Source of the DNA: Yinghuangia aomiensis
Lineage (GTDB): Bacteria; Actinomycetota; Actinomycetes; Streptomycetales; Streptomycetaceae
Length of the DNA: 64,000 nucleotides
NCBI RefSeq assembly: GCF_039542225.1
Contig: NZ_BAABHS010000026.1
Location: 46,773-110,772, forward strand
Direction: 5' to 3'
The position numbers and the translations under genes are program-made. Of this stretch, positions 18,700 to 27,991 are shown piece after piece; position 1 is the first letter of the stretch; each line of letters starts with the position of its first letter. The notes beneath the pieces are model-generated. The model was not told where the DNA came from, ran no database searches, and saw nothing but the letters and a program-made list of their open reading frames with translations.

Positions 18700-20216
18700 G
18701 GTACATCCTCCTCGCCGCCCTCGCCCTCCCGTTTCTCGGCGCCGCCGTACTGGTGCTGCGCCCGGTAGGCGACCGCGCCGCCCGCCGCTTCGGCGTCGCG
18801 GTCACCGGCGCGACGCTCGCGCTGACCGTCGCATTGGCCGCCGGCTTCGACCGGCACGACGCCCGCGGCATGCAGTTCGCCACGGACTGGGTGTGGGCGT
18901 CGTCGCTGGACCTGCACTTCCACGTCGGCATCGACGGGATCTCGCTGCCGCTGGTGCTGCTGACCGCGCTGCTGACGTTCCTGGTCGCCGTCCACAGCCT
19001 GGGGACAATCCCGGACGGCGGCAGCGCCCGCGCCTACGTCGCCCTCGTGCTGGTGCTGGAGACCGGCGTGCTCGGCACCTTCGCCGCGCTCGACCTGATC
19101 CTGTTCTTCCTGTTCTTCGAGGTCGTACTGATCCCCATGTACTTCCTCATCGCCCGCTGGGGCACCCCGGGCGAACGCGGCCCGGCCGCCGTCAAGTTCC
19201 TGCTGTACACCGTGCTCGGGTCCGCGGTCATGCTGCTCGGCTTCCTGCTCGTGCAGGCGCACACCGGCACATTCGACATCACCGCGCTCGCCGCCGCGCA
19301 CGGCAGCGGCATGTCGCGCGGCGTGCAGATCCTCGCGTTCCTCGCGATCGGCCTCGGCCTCGCGGTCAAGGTCCCGATGTGGCCGCTGCACACCTGGCTC
19401 CCCGACGCGCACACCGCGGCGCCGACCGGGGGATCGGTGCTGCTCGCCGGAGTGCTGCTCAAGATGGGCACATACGGCCTGATCCGCATCGCCGTCCCCG
19501 CCCTGCCCCAAGGCGCCGACGAATTCGCGCCCTACCTGGCCGCGTTCGGCACCGTCGGGATCGTGTACGGCTCGCTGGTCTGCCTCGCGCTGCTGCGCAG
19601 CCCGGACGGCGACCTCAAACGGATCATCGCGTACTCGTCGGTCGGCCACATGGGCTTCGCGCTCCTCGGCATCGCGACCCTCACCCCGCAGGGCATCAAC
19701 GGCGCCCTGTTCGTCAACATCGGCCACGGGCTCGTCACCGGGCTCCTGTTCTTCCTCGCCGGCGCGGTCAAAGACCGCAGCGGCACCGCCCTGCTCGCCC
19801 GCATCGGCGGCAGCCTGTACGCCCGCGCCCCGCGCCTCGGCGGCCTGCTCGCGTTCGCCGCGGTGGCCGGACTCGGCCTGCCGGGCCTCGCCGGGTTCTG
19901 GGGCGAACTCCTCGCGATGTACGGCGCCTACCAGCCGGCCGCGGGCCTGAGCCACGGCCTCTACTGGGTGCTGCTCGCCGCGGCCGGCACCGGCACGGTG
20001 CTGACCGCCGCCTACATGCTCGGCCTGGTCCGCACTGTCTGCGCCGGGCCCGGCCGGCACGCCGACGGCTTCACCCCGCTGCCCGACGTCGGCCGCGTCG
20101 ATGTCGCGGCCTGGGGCCCGCTGGTAGCGCTGACCGTCGTCGCGGGCCTGTGGCCCGCCTCCGTCCTCGCCGTCACCGATCCGGCCGTCCGCGCACTCCT
20201 GGGAGGCGGGGCATGA
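18696..20216 (+). CDS. nuoM: NADH-quinone oxidoreductase subunit M
   Basis: 506-residue antiporter-like subunit. Conserved Glu in LILFFLFFEVVLIPMYFLIARWG, Lys in LAVKVPMWPLHTWLPDAHTAAPTGGSVLLAGVLLKMGTYG, and the DLKRIIAYSSVGHMGF helix are all present, so the proton channel looks intact. ATGA overlap with nuoL and with nuoN. Confidence 0.95.
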   Translation: MRYILLAALALPFLGAAVLVLRPVGDRAARRFGVAVTGATLALTVALAAGFDRHDARGMQFATDWVWASSLDLHFHVGIDGISLPLVLLTALLTFLVAVHSLGTIPDGGSARAYVALVLVLETGVLGTFAALDLILFFLFFEVVLIPMYFLIARWGTPGERGPAAVKFLLYTVLGSAVMLLGFLLVQAHTGTFDITALAAAHGSGMSRGVQILAFLAIGLGLAVKVPMWPLHTWLPDAHTAAPTGGSVLLAGVLLKMGTYGLIRIAVPALPQGADEFAPYLAAFGTVGIVYGSLVCLALLRSPDGDLKRIIAYSSVGHMGFALLGIATLTPQGINGALFVNIGHGLVTGLLFFLAGAVKDRSGTALLARIGGSLYARAPRLGGLLAFAAVAGLGLPGLAGFWGELLAMYGAYQPAAGLSHGLYWVLLAAAGTGTVLTAAYMLGLVRTVCAGPGRHADGFTPLPDVGRVDVAAWGPLVALTVVAGLWPASVLAVTDPAVRALLGGGA

Positions 20217-21784
20217 CCCTCGGCTCGGCATCGCTCGTCCAGGGCATCGACTGGGCGGCCATCGCGCCGCCGCTCGCCGTCGCGGCGGCCGCGCTCGCCG
20301 TGCTGCTGGCCGACCTGTTCCTGTCCGGGCCGAGCAAGGTGTGGCTCGCGTGGCTGTCGCTCGGGGGCCTCGTCGCCGCGTTGGCGCTGCTGCTGCCGCT
20401 GCGCGGGGAGCACCGGGCGACGTTCTGCGCGCCCGGGCCGGAGCCGGGCGGGTGCTCGTACGTCGTCGGCGACTTCACCCTCGTGCTGCAGCTCGTCCTG
20501 CTCGGCTCGGCAGCCGTCGTCGTGCTGCTGTCCATGCCGATGACCGCACCGCGGCCGTGGGCCGACGAACACGACGCGGAAGCGGGCGTGCCCGGCGGCG
20601 AGTACCACTTCCTGCTGCTCGCGTCGGTGGCCGGCGCGGTCACCCTCGCCGCGGCGCGCGACCTGGTCACGCTGGTCGTGGCGCTGGAGACGCTGTCGCT
20701 GCCCGCGTTCGCGCTCATCGGACTGCGGCGCAGCGTCCTCGGCGGCGAAGCGGCGCTCAAGTACTTCCTGATGTCCGTGGCCTCCACCGCCGTGCTGCTG
20801 TTCGGCGCGAGCCTGCTCTACGGCGCGACCGGGACGATGTACCTCGACCGCATGGCGGCCGCCCTGTCCGCGGTCGACCCGCAGCTGAAGACGGTTGCCG
20901 CGACGGGGGCCGCGCTGACCCTGGCGGGTTTCGCGTTCAAGGTCGCCGCGGTGCCCTTCCACTTCTGGGTGCCGGACACCTACCGCGGCGCCCCCGTGCC
21001 GGTGGCCGCCTACCTGTCGGTGGTGTCCAAGACGGCGGGCTTCGCGGGCCTGCTGCTGGTCGCCGGGATCGGACTGCGGCCCTACGCCCACGTGTGGGGG
21101 CCCGCGATGGCGGTGCTGGCCGCGCTCACCATGACCGTGGGCAACGTCGTCGCGGTCCGCGTGGCCACCGGCTCCGGCGACGTGGTCCGGTTGCTCGCCT
21201 GGTCGTCGATCGCCCAATCGGGCTACGTCTTGGTCCCGTTCGGCACCGCGGCCGGCCACGGCGCGGACCTGGCCGACCGGTTGCCCGCATCGGTCGCCTA
21301 CCTCGCGGTCTACGCGGTCATGAACCTCGGTGCTTTCGCCGTCGTCACCGCGGTGCTGCGGGACCGCCCGACCGGCGTCCTCGCCGACTACCGCGGCCTG
21401 CTGCGCGCCCGGCCGCCGCTGGCCCTGGCGATGGGGTTCTTCCTGCTCTGCCTGGCCGGGCTCCCGCCGGGGCTCATGGGCCTGTTCGCCAAGGTGACCG
21501 TCTTCCAGTCGGTCGTCGCGGGCGGCACCGGCTGGCTCGCGGTGGTGATGGCCGTCAACGTCGCCATCGGCCTCTACTACTACCTCGTCTGGACGGCGCA
21601 ACTCTTCGCACCGCCCGTGCCGTCGGCTCCCGCGGTCGAGGGAACCTTGGGCGCGTCCGGTGCGTTGCGCGTACCGACGCCCTTCGCGGTCGCCATCGGA
21701 CTGGCGTTCGGACTGGGCGTGGTGCTGTCGGTCGCCCCGCAGATCGTGCTGCGGGTGCTGACAGTGCCGGGGCTGCTGGGCTGA
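20213..21784 (+). CDS. nuoN: NADH-quinone oxidoreductase subunit N
   Basis: 523-residue antiporter-like subunit that closes the operon. Channel residues are seen in DLVTLVVALETLSLPAFALIGLRR, GEAALKYFLMSVASTAVLLFG, FAFKVAAVPFHFWVPDTYRGAPVPVAAYLSVVSKTAGF and VRLLAWSSIAQSGYVLV. Normal length. The 164-nt gap after the stop contains a GC hairpin and then the htpX leader. Confidence 0.95.
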   Translation: MTLGSASLVQGIDWAAIAPPLAVAAAALAVLLADLFLSGPSKVWLAWLSLGGLVAALALLLPLRGEHRATFCAPGPEPGGCSYVVGDFTLVLQLVLLGSAAVVVLLSMPMTAPRPWADEHDAEAGVPGGEYHFLLLASVAGAVTLAAARDLVTLVVALETLSLPAFALIGLRRSVLGGEAALKYFLMSVASTAVLLFGASLLYGATGTMYLDRMAAALSAVDPQLKTVAATGAALTLAGFAFKVAAVPFHFWVPDTYRGAPVPVAAYLSVVSKTAGFAGLLLVAGIGLRPYAHVWGPAMAVLAALTMTVGNVVAVRVATGSGDVVRLLAWSSIAQSGYVLVPFGTAAGHGADLADRLPASVAYLAVYAVMNLGAFAVVTAVLRDRPTGVLADYRGLLRARPPLALAMGFFLLCLAGLPPGLMGLFAKVTVFQSVVAGGTGWLAVVMAVNVAIGLYYYLVWTAQLFAPPVPSAPAVEGTLGASGALRVPTPFAVAIGLAFGLGVVLSVAPQIVLRVLTVPGLLG

Positions 21785-21800
21785 CGTAGCTGCCCGCCCG

Positions 21801-21827
21801 CCCTGCCGCGGCCCGGCCCGCGGCGGG
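21801..21827. terminator. Possible terminator after nuoN
   Basis: CCCTGCCGCGG (21801-21811) can pair imperfectly with CCGCGGCGGG (21818-21827), 17 nt past the nuoN stop. There is no T-run, so confidence is low. Confidence 0.35.
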
Positions 21828-21948
21828 TGCGGCCCGGGTGGCGGAGCCCGCCGACGAGTCAGGCGTGACGCCGCGTCTGTGGGGGAACCATACGATTTGT
21901 TCCTTCGTTGATCGGACAACCGATCCGTACGATCCGAGAGGACTCGCC

Positions 21949-22806
21949 GTGCACCGCCAGCACAACGGGCTGAAGACCGCCGTCCTGCTCGGCGCCCTGT
22001 CCGCGGTCATCCTCCTCATCGGCAGCGCCTTCGGGCGGACCGGCCTGATCATCGCGTTCATCGTCGCCCTGGGCACCAACGCCTACGCGTACTTCAACAG
22101 CGACAAGATCGCCCTGCGGTCGATGCGCGCCCGCCCGGTCAGCGAGGCGGAGAACCCGGAGCTGTACCGGATCGTCCGCGAGCTGTCGACGCAGTCCCGC
22201 CAGCCGATGCCGCGCCTCTACATCTCGCCGACCGAGGCGCCCAACGCCTTCGCCACCGGCCGCAACCCGCGCAACGCCGCGGTCTGCTGCACCACGGGCA
22301 TCCTGCGCATCCTCGACGAACGCGAACTCCGCGGCGTGCTCGGCCACGAACTCTCGCACGTCTACAACCGCGACATCCTCATCGCGTCCGTCGCCGGCGC
22401 GCTGGCCAGCGTGATCATGTTCCTGGTCAACTTCGCGTGGCTCATCCCGATCGGCCGCAGCAACGACGACGACGGCCCCGGCCTCCTCGGCATGCTGCTG
22501 ATGATGATCCTCGGCCCGATCGCCGCCTCGCTGATCCAACTCGCCATCAGCCGCAGCCGCGAGTACCAGGCCGACGCGTCCGGCGCCCAGCTCACCGGCG
22601 ACCCGCTCGCCCTCGCCAGCGCGCTGCGCAAGCTCGAGGCCGGCACCCAGGCGCGCCCGCTGCCCGCCGAGCCGAGCATCCAGTCGACCAGCGCGTTCAT
22701 GATCGCCAACCCGTTCCGGGCCGGCCAGGGCCTGACCAAGATGTTCTCGACCCACCCGCCGATGGCGGAGCGCATCGCCCGTCTGGAGTCGATGGCGGGG
22801 CGGTGA
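21949..22806 (+). CDS. htpX: Zinc metalloprotease HtpX
   Basis: 285-residue membrane-bound M48 peptidase that degrades misfolded membrane proteins. Two N-terminal helices (KTAVLLGALSAVILLIGSAFG, TGLIIAFIVALGTNAYAYF) precede the catalytic domain. The zinc site is HELSH (about residue 133) with the distant Glu in SREYQADASGAQLTGDP. A third and fourth helix lie after HELSH. GTG 21949 has GAGAGGA 7 nt upstream. It follows the nuo cluster but has its own leader. Confidence 0.94.
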   Translation: MHRQHNGLKTAVLLGALSAVILLIGSAFGRTGLIIAFIVALGTNAYAYFNSDKIALRSMRARPVSEAENPELYRIVRELSTQSRQPMPRLYISPTEAPNAFATGRNPRNAAVCCTTGILRILDERELRGVLGHELSHVYNRDILIASVAGALASVIMFLVNFAWLIPIGRSNDDDGPGLLGMLLMMILGPIAASLIQLAISRSREYQADASGAQLTGDPLALASALRKLEAGTQARPLPAEPSIQSTSAFMIANPFRAGQGLTKMFSTHPPMAERIARLESMAGR

Positions 22807-22991
22807 TCGGTGCGTTGGCCGGGGCGACGGCCGGGCTCCGGCCGGGCTCCGGTCCGGCGGGTGGTCGGGGGGTTGACCCGGTCGGTGGTCGGCGGGGCGG
22901 GTTTTCTTCCGGGACCTGCTTGGTCGCGCACTATTCGGGGCATTCCTCACCAGTGCCTGGACGATCACCGACGCGAAAGCCGTGAGGCGCC

Positions 22992-23396
22992 ATGAAGACC
23001 GTGCTCAACATCATCTGGCTCGTGCTGTGCGGCTTTTGGATGGCCATCAGCTACGCGGTCGCAGGACTCATCTGCTTCGTGCTGTTCTTCCTGGTGATCA
23101 CCATCCCGTTCGGCATCGCGGCCTTCCGGATGGCGTCCTACGCCCTGTGGCCGTTCGGCCGCACGGTGGTCCGGAAGCAGTCGGCGGGCGTCGGCTCGAT
23201 GCTCGGCAACATCCTGTGGATCATCCTGTTCGGCTGGTGGCTCGCCATCGGCCACCTGGTGACCGGCCTTGCCCTGTGCATCACCATCATCGGAATCCCG
23301 CTCGGCATTGCCAGCTTCAAGATGATTCCGATCTCTTTGACCCCCTTGGGCCATGACATCGTGTCGGCGAACGGAACCGGCTATGCGACGTACTAG
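22992..23396 (+). CDS. YccF-family inner-membrane protein
   Basis: 134-residue membrane protein made of the two tandem YccF domains: helix pairs around SYAVAGLICFVLFFLVITIPFGIAAFRM and LGNILWIILFGWWLAIGHLVTGLALCITIIGIPLGIASFKM. The repeated IPFGIA/IPLGIA motif and the PISLTPLGHDI C-terminus are typical. Function unknown in the family. A degenerate copy of its 3' end lies 210 bp downstream. Confidence 0.88.
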   Translation: MKTVLNIIWLVLCGFWMAISYAVAGLICFVLFFLVITIPFGIAAFRMASYALWPFGRTVVRKQSAGVGSMLGNILWIILFGWWLAIGHLVTGLALCITIIGIPLGIASFKMIPISLTPLGHDIVSANGTGYATY

Positions 23397-23544
23397 GCAC
23401 GCAAAACCCCTGGTCAACGCGGTTGGCCGGAACCTGCGGGAGAACGCCCGGCCCTGCAACGGCACGCAGGGGACCCCGGCGGATGCCCGGTGGGGATCAC
23501 CCTGACAGCCGGGAGCGGAGACGGCCGGGATCGTTTCGTTCGCG

Positions 23545-23650
23545 ATGATGCCGATTCCGATCCCGATCCCGATCCCGGTTCCGATCTCGCCGACGCCGCT
23601 GGGCCGCGACATCGTCTCGACCGGGGCCACCTGCGGTCGCTATACGGCTG
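23545..23650 (+). pseudogene. Degenerate duplicate of the yccF 3' end with hexamer repeats
   Basis: The plus strand reads PISPTPLGRDIVSTGATCGRY, close to the YccF end PISLTPLGHDIVSANGTGY; the DNA from 23581 to about 23627 matches 23328 to about 23374. Ahead of it the sequence has expanded into CCGATC-type hexamers (about 23551-23586), giving PIPIPIPIPVPI. There is no credible start with a YccF body upstream, so this is a remnant. Nothing else is evident in the stretch 23397-23921. Confidence 0.6.
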
Positions 23651-23921
23651 AGGCGGTCGGGGAGCGGGCTTCGGCGGGCTTGAGTCCCTCTGGTCCCTCG
23701 TCTCCGCCGTCTCCGCCTTCTCCATCATCTCCGTTCAGGTCTGGCTGTCGGCTCTGTCGGCGCTGTCGGGTCTGCCGGGTCCCTCGGGAGGGTTCCGTCC
23801 GTGTGCCTTCCGGGTGAACGCGTTCCCCGTCCGCTGAACCGCGGCGGCGGAGCTGCCGATAGTCCGCCCATACACCAGTCGCGCCCCCGCCCCGGCGGGG
23901 CAGCCGGCCCGGAGGTATGCC

Positions 23922-24926
23922 GTGACCGCAACCGTGAGCGTCATCGTCCCGACGCGCGACCGCCCGGCGGCGCTCGCCGACGCGCTGCGCAGCATCGTCC
24001 TGCAGGACGTGCCCGGAACGGAGATCGTGGTCGTCAACGACGGCGGGGGAGACATCGCCGCGGCGTTGCCGCTGGGCGCGCCGGGCGTGACGGTCCGCGT
24101 CGTCTCCCACCCGCGGCCGCGCGGCCAGGGCGCGGCACGGAACGCCGGGCTCGAACTGGCGTCCGGCCGGTTCGTGGCGTTCCTGGACGACGACGACCTG
24201 TACCTGCCCGGCCACCTGGACCGCGCGCTGACCGCGCTCGACGCGTCCGGCGCGGACGTGATGTACGCGGACTGCCTGCTGGCGGGCGGCCGGTGCGAGC
24301 CCGGGAAGCTGCCGGAGGCGTCGCCGTACCGCTACGACTTCGCGTTCGACCCGGGCGTCCTCGCGGTGGCGAACTTCGTGCCGACGTCCGCGGTGGTGTG
24401 CCGCAACCCGGCGGTGCACGGGCCCGCGTCGTGGTTCCGCTTCGACCCGGAACTCCCGGTCCTCGTCGACTGGTCGCTGTGGCTCCGGCTGATCCACGAC
24501 CGCGGCTGGTGCTTCGAACGCGTCCCGGAGCCGGGCGTGGTGTTCCACCGCCGGACCGACGACGTCGCGGTCAGCGGGCGGACGGACGCCCACCTGGAGT
24601 ACCTCGGCCGCTACGAGGACGCGTACCGCACGGTCATCGCCCGCTGGCCGGTCACCCCGGGCAGCCGGGTGGCGCGTTTCCGGTCGCTGTTCCTCGAGAC
24701 GTTCCAGATCGGCCAGACCCTGCTGGCCACCGGACAGCGCATGGTGCCGTTCGCCTACGAGGGCGCCCTGCGTGTCCTGTACGACGCCTTCACCGGGCGC
24801 CTCGACGAAGCCCTGGTCACCACCCGCACCGAAGCGGTGCTCTCCGGCACCGAGACGGTCCTGTCCCCGTTCACCCCCGGCTCCACAACAACCCGCCCCC
24901 CTCAGGCCGCCGGCACCGCGGGGTAG
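23922..24926 (+). CDS. Glycosyltransferase family 2
   Basis: 334-residue cytoplasmic GT-A fold transferase. The nucleotide-sugar site is clear: VSVIVPTRDRPAALADALRSI at the N-terminus, EIVVVNDGG, GQGAARNAGLELASGRFVAFLDDDDLYLPGHL with the DxD metal motif, and a later DWSLWLRLI acceptor segment with an Asp as probable base. Sugar and acceptor unknown. GTG 23922 has GGAGG 6 nt upstream. The stop lies inside the loop of the terminator hairpin that separates it from convergent yajQ. Confidence 0.9.
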   Translation: MTATVSVIVPTRDRPAALADALRSIVLQDVPGTEIVVVNDGGGDIAAALPLGAPGVTVRVVSHPRPRGQGAARNAGLELASGRFVAFLDDDDLYLPGHLDRALTALDASGADVMYADCLLAGGRCEPGKLPEASPYRYDFAFDPGVLAVANFVPTSAVVCRNPAVHGPASWFRFDPELPVLVDWSLWLRLIHDRGWCFERVPEPGVVFHRRTDDVAVSGRTDAHLEYLGRYEDAYRTVIARWPVTPGSRVARFRSLFLETFQIGQTLLATGQRMVPFAYEGALRVLYDAFTGRLDEALVTTRTEAVLSGTETVLSPFTPGSTTTRPPQAAGTAG

Positions 24927-24950
24927 GGCGGCGGGCGGCCTGAGGGGGCG
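24895..24950. terminator. Bidirectional terminator between glycosyltransferase and yajQ
   Basis: A perfect 17-bp stem, CGCCCCCTCAGGCCGCC (24895-24911) with GGCGGCCTGAGGGGGCG (24934-24950). The glycosyltransferase stop codon (24924-24926) sits in the 22-nt loop, so the hairpin starts inside the coding region. Confidence 0.75.
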
Positions 24951-25039
24951 GGGTTGAAGCTTCTCTACCGGTAGTTCAACGGCTGGTTCAACGGCGCTAC
25001 CCGTACCTCAAAAGCGCGTACGGGCCGTCGGGCCCCGAC

Positions 25040-25528
25040 TTACCGGTAGTTGACGAACTGCAGGGCGAAGTCCAAGTCCTTGCCCTTGAGTAGCGCGATG
25101 ATCTCCTGGAGATCGTCGCGGCTCTTCGAGCTGACGCGCAGCTCGTCGCCCTGGATCTGGGCCTTGATGCTCTTCGGGCCCTCGTCCCGGATGATCTTGG
25201 ACACCTTCTTGGCGTTCTCCTGCGAGATGCCTTCCTGCATGGACCCGGAGATCTTGTACTCCTTGCCGGACAGGCGGGGCTCGCCGGCCTCGAAGGCCTT
25301 GAGCGAGATACCGCGCTTGACCAGCTTCGTCTGGAACACGTCGAGGATCGCGTTGACCCGCTCCTCGGTGTTGGCGCGCATCTCGATCTGCTCGCCCGAC
25401 CAGCCGATGTGCGCCCCGACGTTCTTGAAGTCGAACCGCTGCGAAATCTCCTTCGCCGCCTGGTTCAGGGCGTTGTCGACCTCCTGGCGGTCGACCTTGG
25501 ACACGATGTCGAAAGAGGAGTCAGCCAA
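25040..25528 (-). CDS. YajQ-family nucleotide-binding protein
   Basis: 162 residues, the usual length of YajQ. Two ferredoxin-like halves: SSFDIVSKVDRQEVDNALNQAAKEISQRFDFK at the N-terminus and IKAQIQGDELRVSSKSRDDLQEIIALLKG near the end, with GPKSIKAQ and DLDFALQFVNYR conserved. Relatives bind cyclic di-GMP or nucleotides and act as regulators; the role here is unknown. It is the last chromosomal gene before tRNA-Tyr. Confidence 0.93.
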   Translation of the reverse strand: MADSSFDIVSKVDRQEVDNALNQAAKEISQRFDFKNVGAHIGWSGEQIEMRANTEERVNAILDVFQTKLVKRGISLKAFEAGEPRLSGKEYKISGSMQEGISQENAKKVSKIIRDEGPKSIKAQIQGDELRVSSKSRDDLQEIIALLKGKDLDFALQFVNYR

Positions 25529-25889
25529 GGGTCAGCATCGCTTTCTGTGAGACCGGCCGCGAACCCGCCCGGACGACGGGCACCCGCACCCGCACCCGGC
25601 CCGGAACCCCAAGGCCCCGCACCCACCGGACACGCGGTCCCCCAGCGTATCCAGCCCACCCCACCACCCGCGGCTCCGGCACAACCACACGACGGACTCC
25701 GCCTGCTTCACCGCCGCGCCCCACGGCCCCACACCCCGCCGACCGCCCCCAACGGCTGCAGCGCACCCCTCCCGACCTGCGATCCCCACCGCTCCCCGCG
25801 CGCCTCCCCACACCCCGGCAAACCGAGTGGCGAAGCACCCCTCCCCGTCCGCTATTGTTATCCCCGTCGCCGCAACGCGGGGACATCCC
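25529..25889. other. Intergenic stretch between yajQ and tRNA-Tyr
   Basis: No gene is apparent in these 361 bases. The only notable point is a less GC-rich patch (TATTGTTATCC near 25853-25863), which may be part of the tRNA promoter. Confidence 0.5.
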
Positions 25890-25982
<93 letters not shown>

Positions 25983-26000
<18 letters not shown>

Positions 26001-26019
26001 CGTATGGTCAGGGGCTGTT
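25983..26019 (+). terminator. tRNA-Tyr terminator at attL
   Basis: AACAGCCTCTGACC (25983-25996, inside the att core) pairs with GGTCAGGGGCTGTT (26006-26019, outside it) around a 9-nt loop, followed by CTCGTTT. One half belongs to the core, the other to element DNA. Confidence 0.7.
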
Positions 26020-26164
26020 CTCGTTTCCGCACTCCGCGACACCCCGTCAGCCCCATGGAATGCCCGTGGTTGACCGCTCCTGACCCCTCGTTCTGGCACG
26101 CATCTGGCACGCGACTGGCACGGCCCATGCCCGGCCGGCGGCGACGCCAGAGGCCAACGAGACG
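26001..26164. repeat. Extended repeat beside attL, matching the attR flank
   Basis: These bases match 59050-59204 at roughly 90 percent by eye, with a small indel in a GGCAC-type repeat. Outside the core this match is not expected between an element arm and the native chromosome. No gene is seen from here to 26391. Confidence 0.8.
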
Positions 26165-26391
26165 TCACCCCGTACCCCGGTCCACGGCATGCCGGGGACC
26201 GGGTGGCATGCCGTGGGTCTGCGCGCAGGGCAGCGCAACGCCACCACCAAGGTGATGCGTACGCGACGCAAGCCAGCAGCTCGCGGTGAGCGGCCAACGT
26301 CACCCCGCTGGAACAAGCGCGCCCCGGCCGCGGCCGCCAGGCCGCGCGGCGCCCCCAGGCGCCTCGCCGCTCTGCTGTGACTCTAGGCGCC

Positions 26392-26619
26392 TCAACCCGT
26401 GTGTTCCTCAGCCCAACGCCCGATGTCCGTGTACATCTCGTCAGGCGTGTCAGGGAAGGGCCTGCGGCCGATCGCCATGAACACTTGGTCGTAGCGGGTC
26501 CCGAGTTTCCACAGCGCCCACTGGTCCAGATCCGTGTCGCAGAAGCGACGCAAGAGCAAGACAAGCTGGACCAGTTCCTGGTCGGAGAGTCGCCCTGAAG
26601 TTGGCTGGCCTGGGTACAT
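26392..26619 (-). CDS. Small hypothetical protein
   Basis: 75-residue acidic protein starting at ATG 26619: LSDQELVQLVLLLRRFCDTDLDQWALWKLGTRYDQVFMAIGR. It is predicted helical at first and then mixed. It reads like a class of short conserved actinomycete proteins of unknown role. A longer in-frame opening upstream is low-quality sequence. It lies next to the TIR gene on the same strand and may be linked to it, but 217 nt separate them. Confidence 0.55.
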   Translation of the reverse strand: MYPGQPTSGRLSDQELVQLVLLLRRFCDTDLDQWALWKLGTRYDQVFMAIGRRPFPDTPDEMYTDIGRWAEEHTG

Positions 26620-26836
26620 GCCGACGAGGCTAGGCCGCCGAGCGCTGATGGTCCGCGCCGGGCTCCGCATCCGCGTGAGCGAAAGGATTTCTGATCCGTA
26701 GCTCGCGTGAGATCGTTCGGGAGCTGCCGCATCCCCGCAGTGTCGACCCGAGACGGTCGGCGCGACTGCGGTTCCTGCTGCACAGCGCAATCGACACACG
26801 GATCCCAGGCTCGGCACGTCAGCTCCGTCGCCCTTT

Positions 26837-27619
26837 TTACCTCGACCCCGACCGGCCACCCCGCCAGACATCACCAGATCCGTGCCTCAGTACTCGGTCT
26901 ATCCGCTCTATTGCATCCTCCATGGCTTGCGTTCTTTCCGCAGGGTGAATTTCGTCAAGCCTTGACAGTAGTCGATTTATTTCTTCGAGCACCCGCATCG
27001 AGGACTCTTCCCGTTGCAACATTCTGCGCCCAGTATCTTCATCATCGACTTTTGCCTCGATGCGGCGAATTCTCCCCAGGACTTCACCGAACATGCTTTC
27101 GGCGCTGCGGGCAGGCACTTCTTCCTGATCAAGCTCCGTGAATTTATTTCGCGCTTCGTTTAGCTTTGCTTCAAGCTGGGGCCACATCGCATCAAACAAT
27201 CCATCCAGAGGGGGATCTGGGACGGGGCGATCAGTTGCGGCGTTCACATCGTGCACCAATGAATGAATCCCCTCTCTATTGAGCTGCACGCCTTGGAAAT
27301 TGGATAGCGGTCCGGTCACATCGACCGCGTTCAAGTTGACGTAAACAGGGACGACTCGTGCTGCCTCTATGCTTTTGGCGAGAGCGCCAGCTTCGAAATT
27401 TACCCACGGGGCTTTCACGTTCTGGCGAGTCAAACACACCATGCCGAAATTGATGTCGTCAAGCTCTCGACTGATACGGTCAAACCATCGCTGCCCCGCC
27501 GATATGTCATGGCTGGACAGCCAGAAATCAACGGACTGCAAAATTGGAGTAGCCCAGGACTTCAACTCCTTGGCAACTTCCCGGCTCAGATCACCAGACC
27601 AAGAGATGAAGACTTTCAT
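26837..27619 (-). CDS. TIR-domain protein, probable NAD-cleaving effector
   Basis: 260 residues. The N-terminal 130 form a TIR domain: KVFISWSGDLSREVAKELKSW (strand A and helix), WFDRISRELDDINFGMVCLT, then APWVNFEAGALAKSIEAARVVPVYVN with the putative catalytic Glu at residue 76. The C-terminal half is a helical, charged region (SMFGEVLGRIRRIEAKVDDED, EEINRLLSRLDEI) that could mediate oligomerisation. WxNFEAGAL TIR domains are known from bacterial defence proteins that degrade NAD. GC content is clearly below the surrounding genes, which suggests recent acquisition. No sensor partner is identified. Confidence 0.82.
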   Translation of the reverse strand: MKVFISWSGDLSREVAKELKSWATPILQSVDFWLSSHDISAGQRWFDRISRELDDINFGMVCLTRQNVKAPWVNFEAGALAKSIEAARVVPVYVNLNAVDVTGPLSNFQGVQLNREGIHSLVHDVNAATDRPVPDPPLDGLFDAMWPQLEAKLNEARNKFTELDQEEVPARSAESMFGEVLGRIRRIEAKVDDEDTGRRMLQREESSMRVLEEINRLLSRLDEIHPAERTQAMEDAIERIDRVLRHGSGDVWRGGRSGSR

Positions 27620-27991
27620 GCTGCCCTCCTGGTTTTCCCGGGCCGGTTCTTTCTATCGTCTCTCCGGCAGGGGGAACTTGCACTGTGGACCTGAGCCCAC
27701 CTCGACGCAGGCCGGTGACCTGCAGCCCGGAGCGTGGGCAGCTCGGCAACACGACCGTGAGGCGATGCTGGGCGTGCACCGGTTCCGACGCGCGGCCTAC
27801 GGTTCACCGAGCCCTTGGCTGCGGGGCGCCGACCTCGGTGCGCGGAGGTGACTAAAGCTCGGCGCGAACGCCAAGCGTTGGTGCACCATGGTGGATCAGG
27901 ACCGGACGACTGTCTCGCCATTCTGCAAGTGCGCCATGCGAACGAGCGGTCAGCGGTCAATCCTTGGTCGCGTGATTTTGCTGGAGGCCTT
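27620..27991. other. Divergent intergenic region
   Basis: 372 bases between the TIR gene and the plus-strand unknown gene. It should contain both promoters. No gene or clear repeat is seen. Confidence 0.4.
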
